Of a stretch of 64,000 nucleotides of DNA, positions 50,331 through 58,512 are shown one piece after another. The stretch spans positions 618,501 through 682,500 of the forward strand of contig NZ_SDPV01000001.1 in the NCBI RefSeq assembly GCF_004135625.1, read 5' to 3'. The stretch comes from Pelagerythrobacter rhizovicinus (lineage in GTDB: Bacteria; Pseudomonadota; Alphaproteobacteria; Sphingomonadales; Sphingomonadaceae). The translations under genes and the position numbers were made by a program. The notes under the pieces are model-generated. The model searched no databases and had not been told where the DNA came from. It saw only the letters and a list, made by a program, of their open reading frames with translations. The first letter of the stretch is position 1. Each line of letters begins with the position of its first letter.

Positions 50331-51019
50331 GCCGAGGTGAGTCCGGCCGTAATCGAGAGGGCCAACGCATCGGCCTGTTCGGGCGATTCGTCCGACTCGG
50401 CGCGCAGCCACAGACCACTTCCGCCGATCGCTCCCTGATCGATCTCGATCTGGGCGGAGTCCGGCTGCGGCGCCGTGTTCTCGAGCTGCGCGAACAGGTC
50501 GGGGCCGAGCGTCCAGCCGGCCAGCTCCACGCCTTCGCTGCGGCCGGTCTGCTGGAGGGCTTCGATGGTCTCCTCGCGGCCGGCCTCGCGCGCGGCGATC
50601 GTGCGGGCGCGCAGCATGGCGCGCAGCACCTGCCGGCCTGCGACCGGAGCGTAGTTCCAGCCGAGCATCTCCGGGGGCGCGGTCAGCACTCCGCCACGCA
50701 GGGTAAGGACATGGGTCGCGGCGAAGTGCTCGGCCGCGGCCTTCGCGCATTGGCGCCAGTGATCGAGCGACTGCGCCTGGAGCGGCTGGCGGCTCTCGTT
50801 GCAGCCGGGCAGGTCTGGGAGGACCGAGTCGATCCCGGCTCCATCGAGTCGCTGCATGACTTCGGCGGTCAGCCGCCGCAGCTTGTTTGCCTCGTCGAAC
50901 AGCGCGGGCAGCACGAGCACGCGCGCGGAGCGCTTGCCGCCGAAGGTGAGCGCGATTTCCTCGTGCGTGCCGCCCCCGATGGTCGGGCACGGCCAGGTCC
51001 TGAAAGCCCGTTCCGTCAG
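50327..51019 (-). CDS. Exosortase A-associated hydrolase 2 (start codon unusual)
   Basis: The protein resembles TIGR03101: VLVLPALFDEANKLRR, DLPGCNESRQPL, a LRGG loop and GWTLGPDLFAQLE. It probably works with hydrolase 1. The only standard start is GTG 50920, which falls within the first core strand. The family-like segment EEIALTFGGKRSARVLVLP continues upstream without ATG, GTG or TTG until a stop inside the acyl carrier protein gene. A CTG at 51019 overlaps that gene's TGA as CTGA and gives a 230-residue protein. Confidence 0.82.
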   Translation of the reverse strand: MTERAFRTWPCPTIGGGTHEEIALTFGGKRSARVLVLPALFDEANKLRRLTAEVMQRLDGAGIDSVLPDLPGCNESRQPLQAQSLDHWRQCAKAAAEHFAATHVLTLRGGVLTAPPEMLGWNYAPVAGRQVLRAMLRARTIAAREAGREETIEALQQTGRSEGVELAGWTLGPDLFAQLENTAPQPDSAQIEIDQGAIGGSGLWLRAESDESPEQADALALSITAGLTSA

Positions 51020-51297
51020 TTTTCTACGACTTTCGCCTCGGCGAAGGCGAGCAGCCCGCCGTAGGTCTCCAGCATCTCGCCATCGACGTCGTCATCCTCG
51101 ATGATGATGTCTAGACGGTCCTCCATCTCGGTCAGAAGGCCGGCGACGGCCATCGAGTCGAGCTCGGGCAGGTGGCCGAACAGGCCGGTGCTGTCATCGA
51201 AGCGCTCGACCCGTTCCGCATCGAGACCGAGCACGTCGCGCAGGATCGCGCGCAATTTCGTGTCGATATCGCTGCGGCTTGGCGCAAGTTCGGTCAT
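51016..51297 (-). CDS. Acyl carrier protein of the XrtA locus
   Basis: The 93-residue protein is a four-helix carrier with the phosphopantetheine attachment site S48 in LPELDSMAVAGLL, followed by acidic helix EDRLDIIIEDDDVDG. It should carry an acyl or aminoacyl group as a thioester. The acyl-CoA ligase of the divergent arm is the natural loading enzyme. A CAGGGGACGAG stretch precedes the ATG. It lies between the GNAT-like gene and the two hydrolases. Confidence 0.92.
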   Translation of the reverse strand: MTELAPSRSDIDTKLRAILRDVLGLDAERVERFDDSTGLFGHLPELDSMAVAGLLTEMEDRLDIIIEDDDVDGEMLETYGGLLAFAEAKVVEN

Positions 51298-51358
51298 GTT
51301 CGGGCTCGTCCCCTGAAATTTGGCCCTGCAGTTCGGCCCTGCAATTCGGCGCGCCGCC

Positions 51359-52345
51359 TTAGCCCCGCCCGGTAGCGGGTGCAAGGCGGCGAGCGAAGCG
51401 CTTGGCCAGCGCTGGCCAGGCACGCGGCTGCATCGGGTCGAGGCAGTCGAGCCGGAAGCGTGGGCGGACGATCTCCATCCAGTCTGCCTTGTAGCCGTCG
51501 TTGCCGGTCCCGAAATCGACCAGTGCGACGCCATCGCGGTCGATCACGTGTTCGAACAGGGCAGCGGTCAATGTGGTGCCGGCCGACAGTTCCCTGCGGC
51601 TTTCGAGATGGGCGAGCTTGTGGATGTAGGCGGTGCCGTTCTCGACCGTCCAGAACTGCGCGGCGACCGGCTCCCCTTCATGCCGCGCGACGGCGAGGCG
51701 GATGCGGCCCGCTTCTCCCTCTGCCTCGGCAAAACGGCGAAGCAGATCGGGCGTGCCCTCCTCGGGCTTCCAGCTTTCCGCGTAGATCGCCTCGTAGGCC
51801 TCCCAGTCGGCCGCGTCGAAACGCTCGCGTATCGTGACCTCGACCTTCTTTGCCTTGCGCTTGAGCGTCGTCCGCATCCGGCCCGGTCGCGATGCCCAAT
51901 ATTCGGCGAAGGTGCGTCCGTTCACCTCGAGCACGTGATTGTGGTCGCACTGCTCGCGCGTGACCAGCCAACCTGCTTCGCGGAACGCCCGTTCGAGCCG
52001 GGTGGCGGAGCCGTCCTCGTCCGGCACCGGCCATAGCGTGACGCGGTGCGCCTGCCGTCTGAGATCGCGCGCGAGGCCCGCAAGCAGTCGCTCCGCCCGC
52101 GACCCCTCCGGCGCGAGCTGGCGCCAGGTGAAGCTGTACCAGTTGCGCAGCGGTTCGAGCCGGCCGTTGGTGCGGGTGAGCGCCAGCGCGGCTTTCGCCT
52201 CGCTGTCTTCTGCCAGCGCGATGAAGGGGCGGATCCCGCTCTCGGCCAGCAAAGCGAACCACTCGGGCCGCTCGAAGGGCGAAGGCGCCCGTTCCATCGT
52301 CCCTTGCAAGACGTTAACCTCAGGGTGATAGCTGGCGGCGATCAC
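51359..52345 (-). CDS. GNAT/FemAB-like acyltransferase of the XrtA locus
   Basis: The 328-residue protein has two GNAT-like halves, with FTWRQLAPEG and a C-terminal acetyltransferase-like part: IRLAVARHEGEPVAAQFWTVENGTAYIHKLAHL and VDFGTGNDGYKADW. Such proteins attach acyl or aminoacyl groups. Its place before the carrier protein suggests transfer from that carrier to sugar or peptide. The start is uncertain: GTG 52345 keeps a YHPEV segment that looks native but leaves almost no space to the divergent ligase. ATG 52297 has an AAGGGA site. Confidence 0.82.
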   Translation of the reverse strand: MIAASYHPEVNVLQGTMERAPSPFERPEWFALLAESGIRPFIALAEDSEAKAALALTRTNGRLEPLRNWYSFTWRQLAPEGSRAERLLAGLARDLRRQAHRVTLWPVPDEDGSATRLERAFREAGWLVTREQCDHNHVLEVNGRTFAEYWASRPGRMRTTLKRKAKKVEVTIRERFDAADWEAYEAIYAESWKPEEGTPDLLRRFAEAEGEAGRIRLAVARHEGEPVAAQFWTVENGTAYIHKLAHLESRRELSAGTTLTAALFEHVIDRDGVALVDFGTGNDGYKADWMEIVRPRFRLDCLDPMQPRAWPALAKRFARRLAPATGRG

Positions 52346-52371
52346 TTCCTATGCGTTCCTCGAAAGCTCAG

Positions 52372-53898
52372 ATGTCTCTCGCACCAGATCCAGTTCCCCG
52401 GCCGCTCGACCATCTCGCCGAACGTGGCGAGCCGGATGCACCCGCGCTGGTGCTGCGCGAGCGCACGCTTAGCCACAAGGACTTAAGAACCCGTGTCGCT
52501 CGCATGGCGGCCTGGTTGCGGGACCAGGTGCCCGGGCGCGGCGAACGCGTAGCGAGTTGGGCAGCCAAGGGCGAACTGACCTGCCTCCTGCCGCTGGCCT
52601 GCGCCCGCGCCGGATTGGTCCACGTGCCGGTCAACCCGCTGCTCAAGCGCGCACAAGTCGCGCATATTCTCGCCGACAGCGGCGCGCGCCTGCTGCTCGC
52701 GACCGAGGCACGGCTGAAAACGCTGGAGCAGGGCGACCTGCTCGAGCAATGCCGAGCCCTGGCGGAGGACGACGCCCTCGCGGCGATCGATGGGTTCGGC
52801 GGTTCGCTCGCACCCTCCGACGCCAATCCGGACGAGCTTGCCGCCATCCTCTACACCAGCGGTTCGACCGGCCGCCCCAAGGGCGTGATGCTGAGCCACG
52901 CGAACATGTGGCTCGGGGCGGTCAGCGTGTCGCATTACCTCGGGATCGAGAGCGACGACGTGACGCTCGCAGTCCTTCCCCTGTCGTTCGACTACGGGCA
53001 GAACCAGCTCCTCAACAGCTGGTACGCGGGGGCCTGCGTGGTTCCGCTCGACTATCTCTTCCCGCGCGACGTCGCTAAGGCGTGCGCCCGGCATGGCGTC
53101 ACGACGCTCGCCGCGGTGCCCCCGCTGTGGGTGCAACTGACCGATCTCGACTGGCCCGAAGAAGCCGTGGCGCCTCTTCGCCGCCTGACCAACACCGGCG
53201 GTGCGCTGACCGTCGATCTCGTGCGAGATATGCGCCGTATCTTCCCGCAGGCCCGGCTTTTTCCCATGTACGGACTGACCGAGGCCTTCCGCTCGACTTA
53301 CCTCGATCCGGCGCTGGTCGACACCCACCCGACCTCGATGGGCCGTGCGATTCCCTTCGCCGAAATCCTGGTGGTGGGCGACGACGGCAAAGTCACCCAG
53401 ACCGGCGAGGAGGGCGAGCTGGTGCATTGCGGCCCCCTTGTCGCGCAAGGCTACTGGCAGGACGCCGAGCGGACCGCGGAGCGGTTCAAGCCCGCTCCGG
53501 CGGAGTCCGAGTATGGCGGTACGGCCGTGTGGTCGGGCGATCGTGTCCGGCGCGATGCGGAGGGGCTGCTCTATTTCGTCGGCCGGCGCGACGCGATGAT
53601 CAAGAGCGCTGGCAACCGGATCAGCCCGCAGGAGATCGAGGACGCGGCGATCGCAACTGGATTGGTGGCCGAAGCGGTCGCGCTCGGCGTACCCGACGAA
53701 CGGCTGGGGCAGGCGGTGCATCTCGTGGTTCGCGCGGCGGCCGGGGCCAAGGACGCCGAAGAACGTCTCCCCAAGGCGCTGGCGAAGGATCTGCCGAATT
53801 TCATGCACCCGAAGATCATCCACTGGCGTGAGACGTTGCCGATCAATCCGAACGGCAAACTGGATCGCACGGGCATTGCGCGGGGGATCGTCGGATGA
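52372..53898 (+). CDS. Acyl-CoA ligase (AMP-forming), exosortase A-associated
   Basis: The 508-residue adenylate-forming enzyme has the phosphate loop YTSGSTGRPKGVM, a LFPMYGLTEAFRS motif, and the C-terminal lysine in NPNGKLDRTGIA. It activates a carboxylic acid to an acyl-adenylate and passes it to CoA or a carrier. In this locus the target is probably the nearby acyl carrier protein. It corresponds to TIGR03098. An ATG at 52351 is an alternative start. The stop overlaps the decarboxylase start as ATGA. Confidence 0.92.
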   Translation: MSLAPDPVPRPLDHLAERGEPDAPALVLRERTLSHKDLRTRVARMAAWLRDQVPGRGERVASWAAKGELTCLLPLACARAGLVHVPVNPLLKRAQVAHILADSGARLLLATEARLKTLEQGDLLEQCRALAEDDALAAIDGFGGSLAPSDANPDELAAILYTSGSTGRPKGVMLSHANMWLGAVSVSHYLGIESDDVTLAVLPLSFDYGQNQLLNSWYAGACVVPLDYLFPRDVAKACARHGVTTLAAVPPLWVQLTDLDWPEEAVAPLRRLTNTGGALTVDLVRDMRRIFPQARLFPMYGLTEAFRSTYLDPALVDTHPTSMGRAIPFAEILVVGDDGKVTQTGEEGELVHCGPLVAQGYWQDAERTAERFKPAPAESEYGGTAVWSGDRVRRDAEGLLYFVGRRDAMIKSAGNRISPQEIEDAAIATGLVAEAVALGVPDERLGQAVHLVVRAAAGAKDAEERLPKALAKDLPNFMHPKIIHWRETLPINPNGKLDRTGIARGIVG

Positions 53899-55121
53899 AG
53901 CCGCTCGGCCCCATTCCCGCCGGTTTCACCGCACTCGACGGCGAACTCGCCATTGGCGGGCGCAAGGCGACCGACCTGGCCGTGGAGGCAGGGCCTACGC
54001 CGCTGTTCGTCTATTCGCGCGCCATGCTGCGCAGCCGGGTGGCAGCGCTGCGAGCGGCCATGCCCGCACGGCTGGGGATCAACTACGCGATCAAGGCCAA
54101 CCCTTACGCGCCCGTGCTCGAATTCATGGCCGGACTGGTCGACGGTTTCGATGTCGCGTCCGCAGGGGAACTCGCGAAGTTAGGCGAGGTGGGAATCGAT
54201 CCGGCGCGGGTGAGCTTCGCCGGCCCCGGAAAGCGGGATGAAGAGCTCGAATCCGCAATTTCAGCCGGTTGCACGATCAACCTCGAGTCGGAGGGAGAAG
54301 CGCGGCGTGCGCTTGCGATAGCTGAGAGGCTCGGAGTTCAGCCCCGTCTGGCGATCCGCGTGAACCCCTCGTTCGAACTGCGCGGCTCGGGCATGAAGAT
54401 GGGGGGCGGCGCCAAGCAGTTCGGAATCGACGAGGAGCGCGTGCCCGCGCTTGCGCGTGAGATCATTGCCGCGGGCGCGGAATGGCGCGGGCTGCACATC
54501 TTCACCGGGAGCCAGGCGCTCGACGCGGAAGCGATCATCGAGACTCAGGCCAACGTGCTCGCGCTGGCGGACCGCCTGGCGGGCGAGATCGGCACGATCT
54601 TACCCAAGCTCAACATGGGCGGAGGCTTCGGCATTCCGTACTTCAACGGTGACACGCCACTCGACATCGGCGCGGTCGGCGCGGCGCTGGCGGAGCGTTT
54701 CGCGGGGCTGCCCGAGCGTCTTTCCGCGACCGAACTGTGCATCGAACTCGGCCGCTATCTCGTCGGCGAGGCGGGGGTCTATCTGACACGCGTGATCGAT
54801 CGCAAGGTCAGCCACGGCCAGACGTTCCTCATCACCGACGGCGGGCTGCACCATCAGCTCGCGGCATCCGGCAATTTCGGTACCGTCGTCCGCCGCAACT
54901 ATCCGCTGGCGATCGCCACCCGCTTCGATGCCGCGCCGGAGGAAGAGGTCAACGTCGTCGGATGCCTCTGCACGCCGCTAGACCGGCTCGCCGACCAGGC
55001 ATATCTGCCCCATGCCGACGTTGGCGATCTCGTCGCGGTCTTCTGCGCCGGAGCCTACGGCGCGACCGCATCGCCGGCCGAATTCCTTGGCCACGGTCCC
55101 GCGCGCCAGATCCTCGCTTAA
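53895..55121 (+). CDS. PLP-dependent decarboxylase, exosortase A-associated
   Basis: The 408-residue fold type III enzyme is of the ornithine/diaminopimelate decarboxylase family. It has the PLP lysine in INYAIKANPYAPVLE, a Gly-rich NMGGGFGIPY phosphate loop, the active-site Cys in GCLCTPLD and AGAYGATASP near the end. It corresponds to TIGR03099. The LysA-type specificity residues are not conserved, so the amino acid substrate is unknown. It overlaps the ligase gene, which suggests the two act in one route. Confidence 0.92.
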   Translation: MKPLGPIPAGFTALDGELAIGGRKATDLAVEAGPTPLFVYSRAMLRSRVAALRAAMPARLGINYAIKANPYAPVLEFMAGLVDGFDVASAGELAKLGEVGIDPARVSFAGPGKRDEELESAISAGCTINLESEGEARRALAIAERLGVQPRLAIRVNPSFELRGSGMKMGGGAKQFGIDEERVPALAREIIAAGAEWRGLHIFTGSQALDAEAIIETQANVLALADRLAGEIGTILPKLNMGGGFGIPYFNGDTPLDIGAVGAALAERFAGLPERLSATELCIELGRYLVGEAGVYLTRVIDRKVSHGQTFLITDGGLHHQLAASGNFGTVVRRNYPLAIATRFDAAPEEEVNVVGCLCTPLDRLADQAYLPHADVGDLVAVFCAGAYGATASPAEFLGHGPARQILA

Positions 55122-55290
55122 CCTTTTCGCCCCGATTGTCCCGGATCGGGACCGCCCTCCAGAAGGCGGAGAGAGCTAACAGTATGTTCACCCTTTTTCG
55201 CGAGGAAGCACGCCTTGAACCGCGGGTGCGGAATGGGGGCGCCTCCCTTTTCGCATGCCGCGCCCGCAAGACAGGCAAGGACGTGCATCG

Positions 55291-55935
55291 ATGCCCATCG
55301 CCCGACTTTCCAAAGCGCTCGCCGGCACCGCACTGGCGGCCCTCACGCTCGCAGGCTGCGCCGGCGGCGGCGGCGCCCGGTTGCCCCCAGCCTCTTTCGT
55401 TGCGATGCAGGAGGGACCGGGCGAGGAATATGTCATCGGGCCGCTCGACGAACTGACGATCCACGTCTGGCGCAATCCCGAGCTCGGCGCCGAGAAGATC
55501 CAGGTTCGCCCCGACGGGCGCATCACCACGCCATTGGTCACGGACATGCCGGCGGTCGGCAAGACGCCGGCGATGCTGGCCGAGGACATCCGCCTGCAGC
55601 TCTCGCAGTATATCGAGGAGCCGCTGGTCTCGGTGATCGTGACGCAGTTCGCGGGCACGTTCAGCCAGCAGATCCGGATCGTCGGCGCGACCGAGCAGCC
55701 GGCCTCCATCCCTTACCGCGCGAACATGACCGTGCTCGACGCGATGATCGCCGTGGGCGGTCTCAGCGAATTCGCTGCCGGCAATCGTGCCAAGCTGATC
55801 CGCTTCGACAAGCAGGCCGGGCACCAGCGTGAATATGCGCTGCGGCTCGGCGACCTGCTGAAGGATGGCGATAGCCGCGCCAACGTCATGCTCCATCCGG
55901 GCGACGTGATCATCATCCCCGAAAGCATGTTCTGA
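55291..55935 (+). CDS. Polysaccharide export lipoprotein (XrtA type, Wza-like)
   Basis: The 214-residue protein has a lipoprotein signal (lipobox LAGC, Cys23) and the polysaccharide biosynthesis/export domain with YVIGPLDELTIHVWRNPEL, then a SLBB-like part with VLDAMIAVGGLSEFA. It forms the outer-membrane export channel for the exopolysaccharide. The ATG at 55291 is chosen over one at 55255 because the signal sequence starts there. The 169 bp before it hold two small dyads and probably a promoter. Confidence 0.92.
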   Translation: MPIARLSKALAGTALAALTLAGCAGGGGARLPPASFVAMQEGPGEEYVIGPLDELTIHVWRNPELGAEKIQVRPDGRITTPLVTDMPAVGKTPAMLAEDIRLQLSQYIEEPLVSVIVTQFAGTFSQQIRIVGATEQPASIPYRANMTVLDAMIAVGGLSEFAAGNRAKLIRFDKQAGHQREYALRLGDLLKDGDSRANVMLHPGDVIIIPESMF

Positions 55936-55951
55936 GAAAGGCGCCCGGCGC

Positions 55952-57469
55952 ATGAACGAGGTCTTCGAGGAACTGCAGGCGGCGCTCTATTCGGCGTGGC
56001 ACCGGCGCTGGCTGGTGCTCGCGGTCGCTTGGGGCGTGTGTATCCTTGGGTGGCTTGCGGTCGCGATGATCCCCAACACCTACGAATCGAAAGCGCGCGT
56101 GTTCGTCCAGCTCGACGACGTGCTCGCGCAGCAGATCGGCATAGCCGGCGCCGGCAAGGACGAGATCGAACGCGTACGCAAGACGCTCCTGAGTTCGGTC
56201 AACCTCGAAAAGGTCGTGCGCTCCACGAAGCTGGGCGACGGGGTCACGTCGCCGCAGCAGATGGAGGGTGCGATCGCCGGCCTCGCCGAGAAGATCAAGG
56301 TCGTCAGCACCGAGGACAACCTGTTCGAAATCACCGCGCAGATCGGCCAGTCCAGCCTCTCCGACGCGGAGAATGCGGCGCTGGCACAGGACGTGGTGCA
56401 GAAGATGATCGACATCTTCCGCGAGGAGAACATCGCCGGCAGCCGCGGCGAGGTGGCCGAAACGCTGATCTTCATCGAACAGCAACTCGAGGACCGCAAG
56501 CGCGAGCTCGAGGCGGCAGAACAGCGGCGGCTCGCCTTCGAGGCCGAGCATCCCGAGCTGATCGGCGGCACGACCTCGCTTTCCGCCAAGCTCCAGGCCT
56601 TGCGCGCCGAGATGCGCGGAGTCGACGCGGACCTTGCCGCGGCGCAGAGCGCCCTCGCAGCGATAGGGGGGCAGATCGCGGGCACGCCCCGGACACTGGT
56701 CACTGCCGGTGAGGGTGGCGCGCGCGGTGCGCTGATGCAGGCGCGCTCGCAGCTCGCAAGCCTCCAGGCGCGCGGCCTCACCGACAATCATCCCGACATC
56801 GCGGCGCTCAAGCGTCAGATCGAGCTGCTCGAACGGCAGGCGGCGAGAGAGGGACCGAACGCCTCGGGAACGGCCAATCCCGCCTACACCTCGTTGGTTG
56901 CGATCCGCGCCGAGCGCGAGGCCAACGTCCAGGCGCTGATGGCGCGCAAGGCTGCGCTACAGGCGGATCTCACCGGCATGATGGCAGTGCAAGCGGAGGA
57001 GCCTGCGGTGGCGGCCGAGGCCAACCGGATCAGCCGCGACTACGAGGTGCTCAAGCAGAAGTACGACGAACTGCTGCAGAACCGTGAGGAGATGCGGTTG
57101 CGCAGTCAGGTCGAGAGCGAGCGCAGCTCGTTCCGTTTCGAGGTGGTCGACCCTCCGTCGACGCCCCGCACACCGGCTGCGCCCAACCGCCCGATTCTGT
57201 TGATCGGGGTGCTGATCCTGGGGATCGGCGCAGGCGGCGGTGCGGCCTTCGCGCTCAGCCAGGTACGTTCGACTTTCGCCACCGATGCGAAGCTAGAGCG
57301 GTCGCTGGGCCTGCCGGTGATCGGCACGATCTCGCACACGCTCACCGATGCGACCCGCGCCGTGGCGCGCAGGCGGATGAAGCTGTTCGCGGCCGGTTGT
57401 GCTTCGCTCGGCGGCCTCTGCTTGCTGCTGCTCGCGGTCGAATTCGTCCAGGTAGGCATGGTCGGGTGA
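55952..57469 (+). CDS. Polysaccharide chain-length determinant (XrtA type)
   Basis: The 505-residue Wzz/GumC-like protein has transmembrane segments near residues 23-42, 412-433 and 472-492. Between the first two lies a long periplasmic coiled-coil region (about 165-375) rich in Glu, Gln and Arg. PPSTPRTPAAPNRP before the second membrane segment is the family Pro-rich motif. It sets chain length and scaffolds export with the following kinase. It starts 16 bp after the export lipoprotein gene. Confidence 0.93.
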   Translation: MNEVFEELQAALYSAWHRRWLVLAVAWGVCILGWLAVAMIPNTYESKARVFVQLDDVLAQQIGIAGAGKDEIERVRKTLLSSVNLEKVVRSTKLGDGVTSPQQMEGAIAGLAEKIKVVSTEDNLFEITAQIGQSSLSDAENAALAQDVVQKMIDIFREENIAGSRGEVAETLIFIEQQLEDRKRELEAAEQRRLAFEAEHPELIGGTTSLSAKLQALRAEMRGVDADLAAAQSALAAIGGQIAGTPRTLVTAGEGGARGALMQARSQLASLQARGLTDNHPDIAALKRQIELLERQAAREGPNASGTANPAYTSLVAIRAEREANVQALMARKAALQADLTGMMAVQAEEPAVAAEANRISRDYEVLKQKYDELLQNREEMRLRSQVESERSSFRFEVVDPPSTPRTPAAPNRPILLIGVLILGIGAGGGAAFALSQVRSTFATDAKLERSLGLPVIGTISHTLTDATRAVARRRMKLFAAGCASLGGLCLLLLAVEFVQVGMVG

Positions 57470-57479
57470 GGAGAGGGAC

Positions 57480-58508
57480 ATGACCGAACAGAAGAAGATA
57501 CCCGTCCCGCCCGAAGGACCGAAGGAAAGTTCCCTCCTCGAGCGGGCGAGCGGAGCCTTCGGCTTCGATCCGTTCAAGGCTGCGCCCGTGCCGCACCGGC
57601 TGCCCGACGCGCCAATGAAACGCGCCAGAGTCCCCCGGCCGGAAGAGGCGAGTAGTGCGGTTGAAGCCGCCGCGGAAACAGCCGCCGAGCCGCCGGCGGA
57701 GCGGGCCGCGCCGGGGGACCTCCCGGCCCCGCTCGTTCCATCGCAGGCAGTGGTGGAGCGGCAGGTCGGCGCGGTCGCGCTCAGAGGCAAGCGTTTTCCG
57801 GTCGACCGCGAATTGCTGCGCGAACAGGGGCTGATCGTTCCGGACGGTGCAGTGAACGCGCTGATGGAAGAATTCCGCATCGTGAAGCGCCGGGTACTGG
57901 AAAGCGCGCAGGCGGCGGGCACCGCGCGCTCGCGCCGCGTTCTCATCTGCTCGCCGCATCCCGGCGAGGGCAAGACCTTCTGTGCCAGCAATCTCGCGAT
58001 CGCGCTGGCTGCGGAACGCGACAGCGAAGTCCTGCTGATCGACGCGGATTTCGCCAAGCCCTCGATCTTGTCGACCTTCGGTCTGCCGAAGGGGCCGGGG
58101 TTCATGGACTGTCTGGCGAACGACAACGTTCCGCCCGAAGACCTCGTGATCGGCACCGATATTCCGGGGCTGTGGGTGCTTCCTGCGGGCAACCAGACAA
58201 ACGCGGACAGCGAATATCTCGCCAGTCGCCGCACCGCCGAGGTGCTTGACCGGCTGAGCATAGGCGCGCCCAACCGCATCCTGATCTTCGATTCGCCGCC
58301 TGCGCTCGCGGCCTCGCCCGCGGCCGAGCTCGCCAGGCACGTCGGTCAGGCAATCCTCATCGCGCGTGCCGACTCGACCGCGCAGAGCGCACTCGAGGAC
58401 GCCGCGGAGCTGCTTTCGGGGTGCCCGGACGTGAAGCTGGTGCTCAACGATGCGCACTTCAGCCCCAGCGGCCGCAAGTTCGGCACCTACTATGGCTACG
58501 GGGAGTAA
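57480..58508 (+). CDS. Tyrosine autokinase (BY-kinase) of the XrtA locus
   Basis: The 342-residue cytoplasmic P-loop kinase has Walker A HPGEGKTFCASNLAIALA (about residue 161), the A' motif LLIDADFAKPS and a C-terminal tyrosine cluster, YYGYGE. It corresponds to TIGR03018, the separate kinase partner of the chain-length determinant encoded 10 bp upstream. Cycles of autophosphorylation control polymerisation and export. An N-terminal Pro/Ala-rich tail of about 90 residues is probably disordered. Confidence 0.93.
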   Translation: MTEQKKIPVPPEGPKESSLLERASGAFGFDPFKAAPVPHRLPDAPMKRARVPRPEEASSAVEAAAETAAEPPAERAAPGDLPAPLVPSQAVVERQVGAVALRGKRFPVDRELLREQGLIVPDGAVNALMEEFRIVKRRVLESAQAAGTARSRRVLICSPHPGEGKTFCASNLAIALAAERDSEVLLIDADFAKPSILSTFGLPKGPGFMDCLANDNVPPEDLVIGTDIPGLWVLPAGNQTNADSEYLASRRTAEVLDRLSIGAPNRILIFDSPPALAASPAAELARHVGQAILIARADSTAQSALEDAAELLSGCPDVKLVLNDAHFSPSGRKFGTYYGYGE

Positions 58509-58512
58509 GGCG

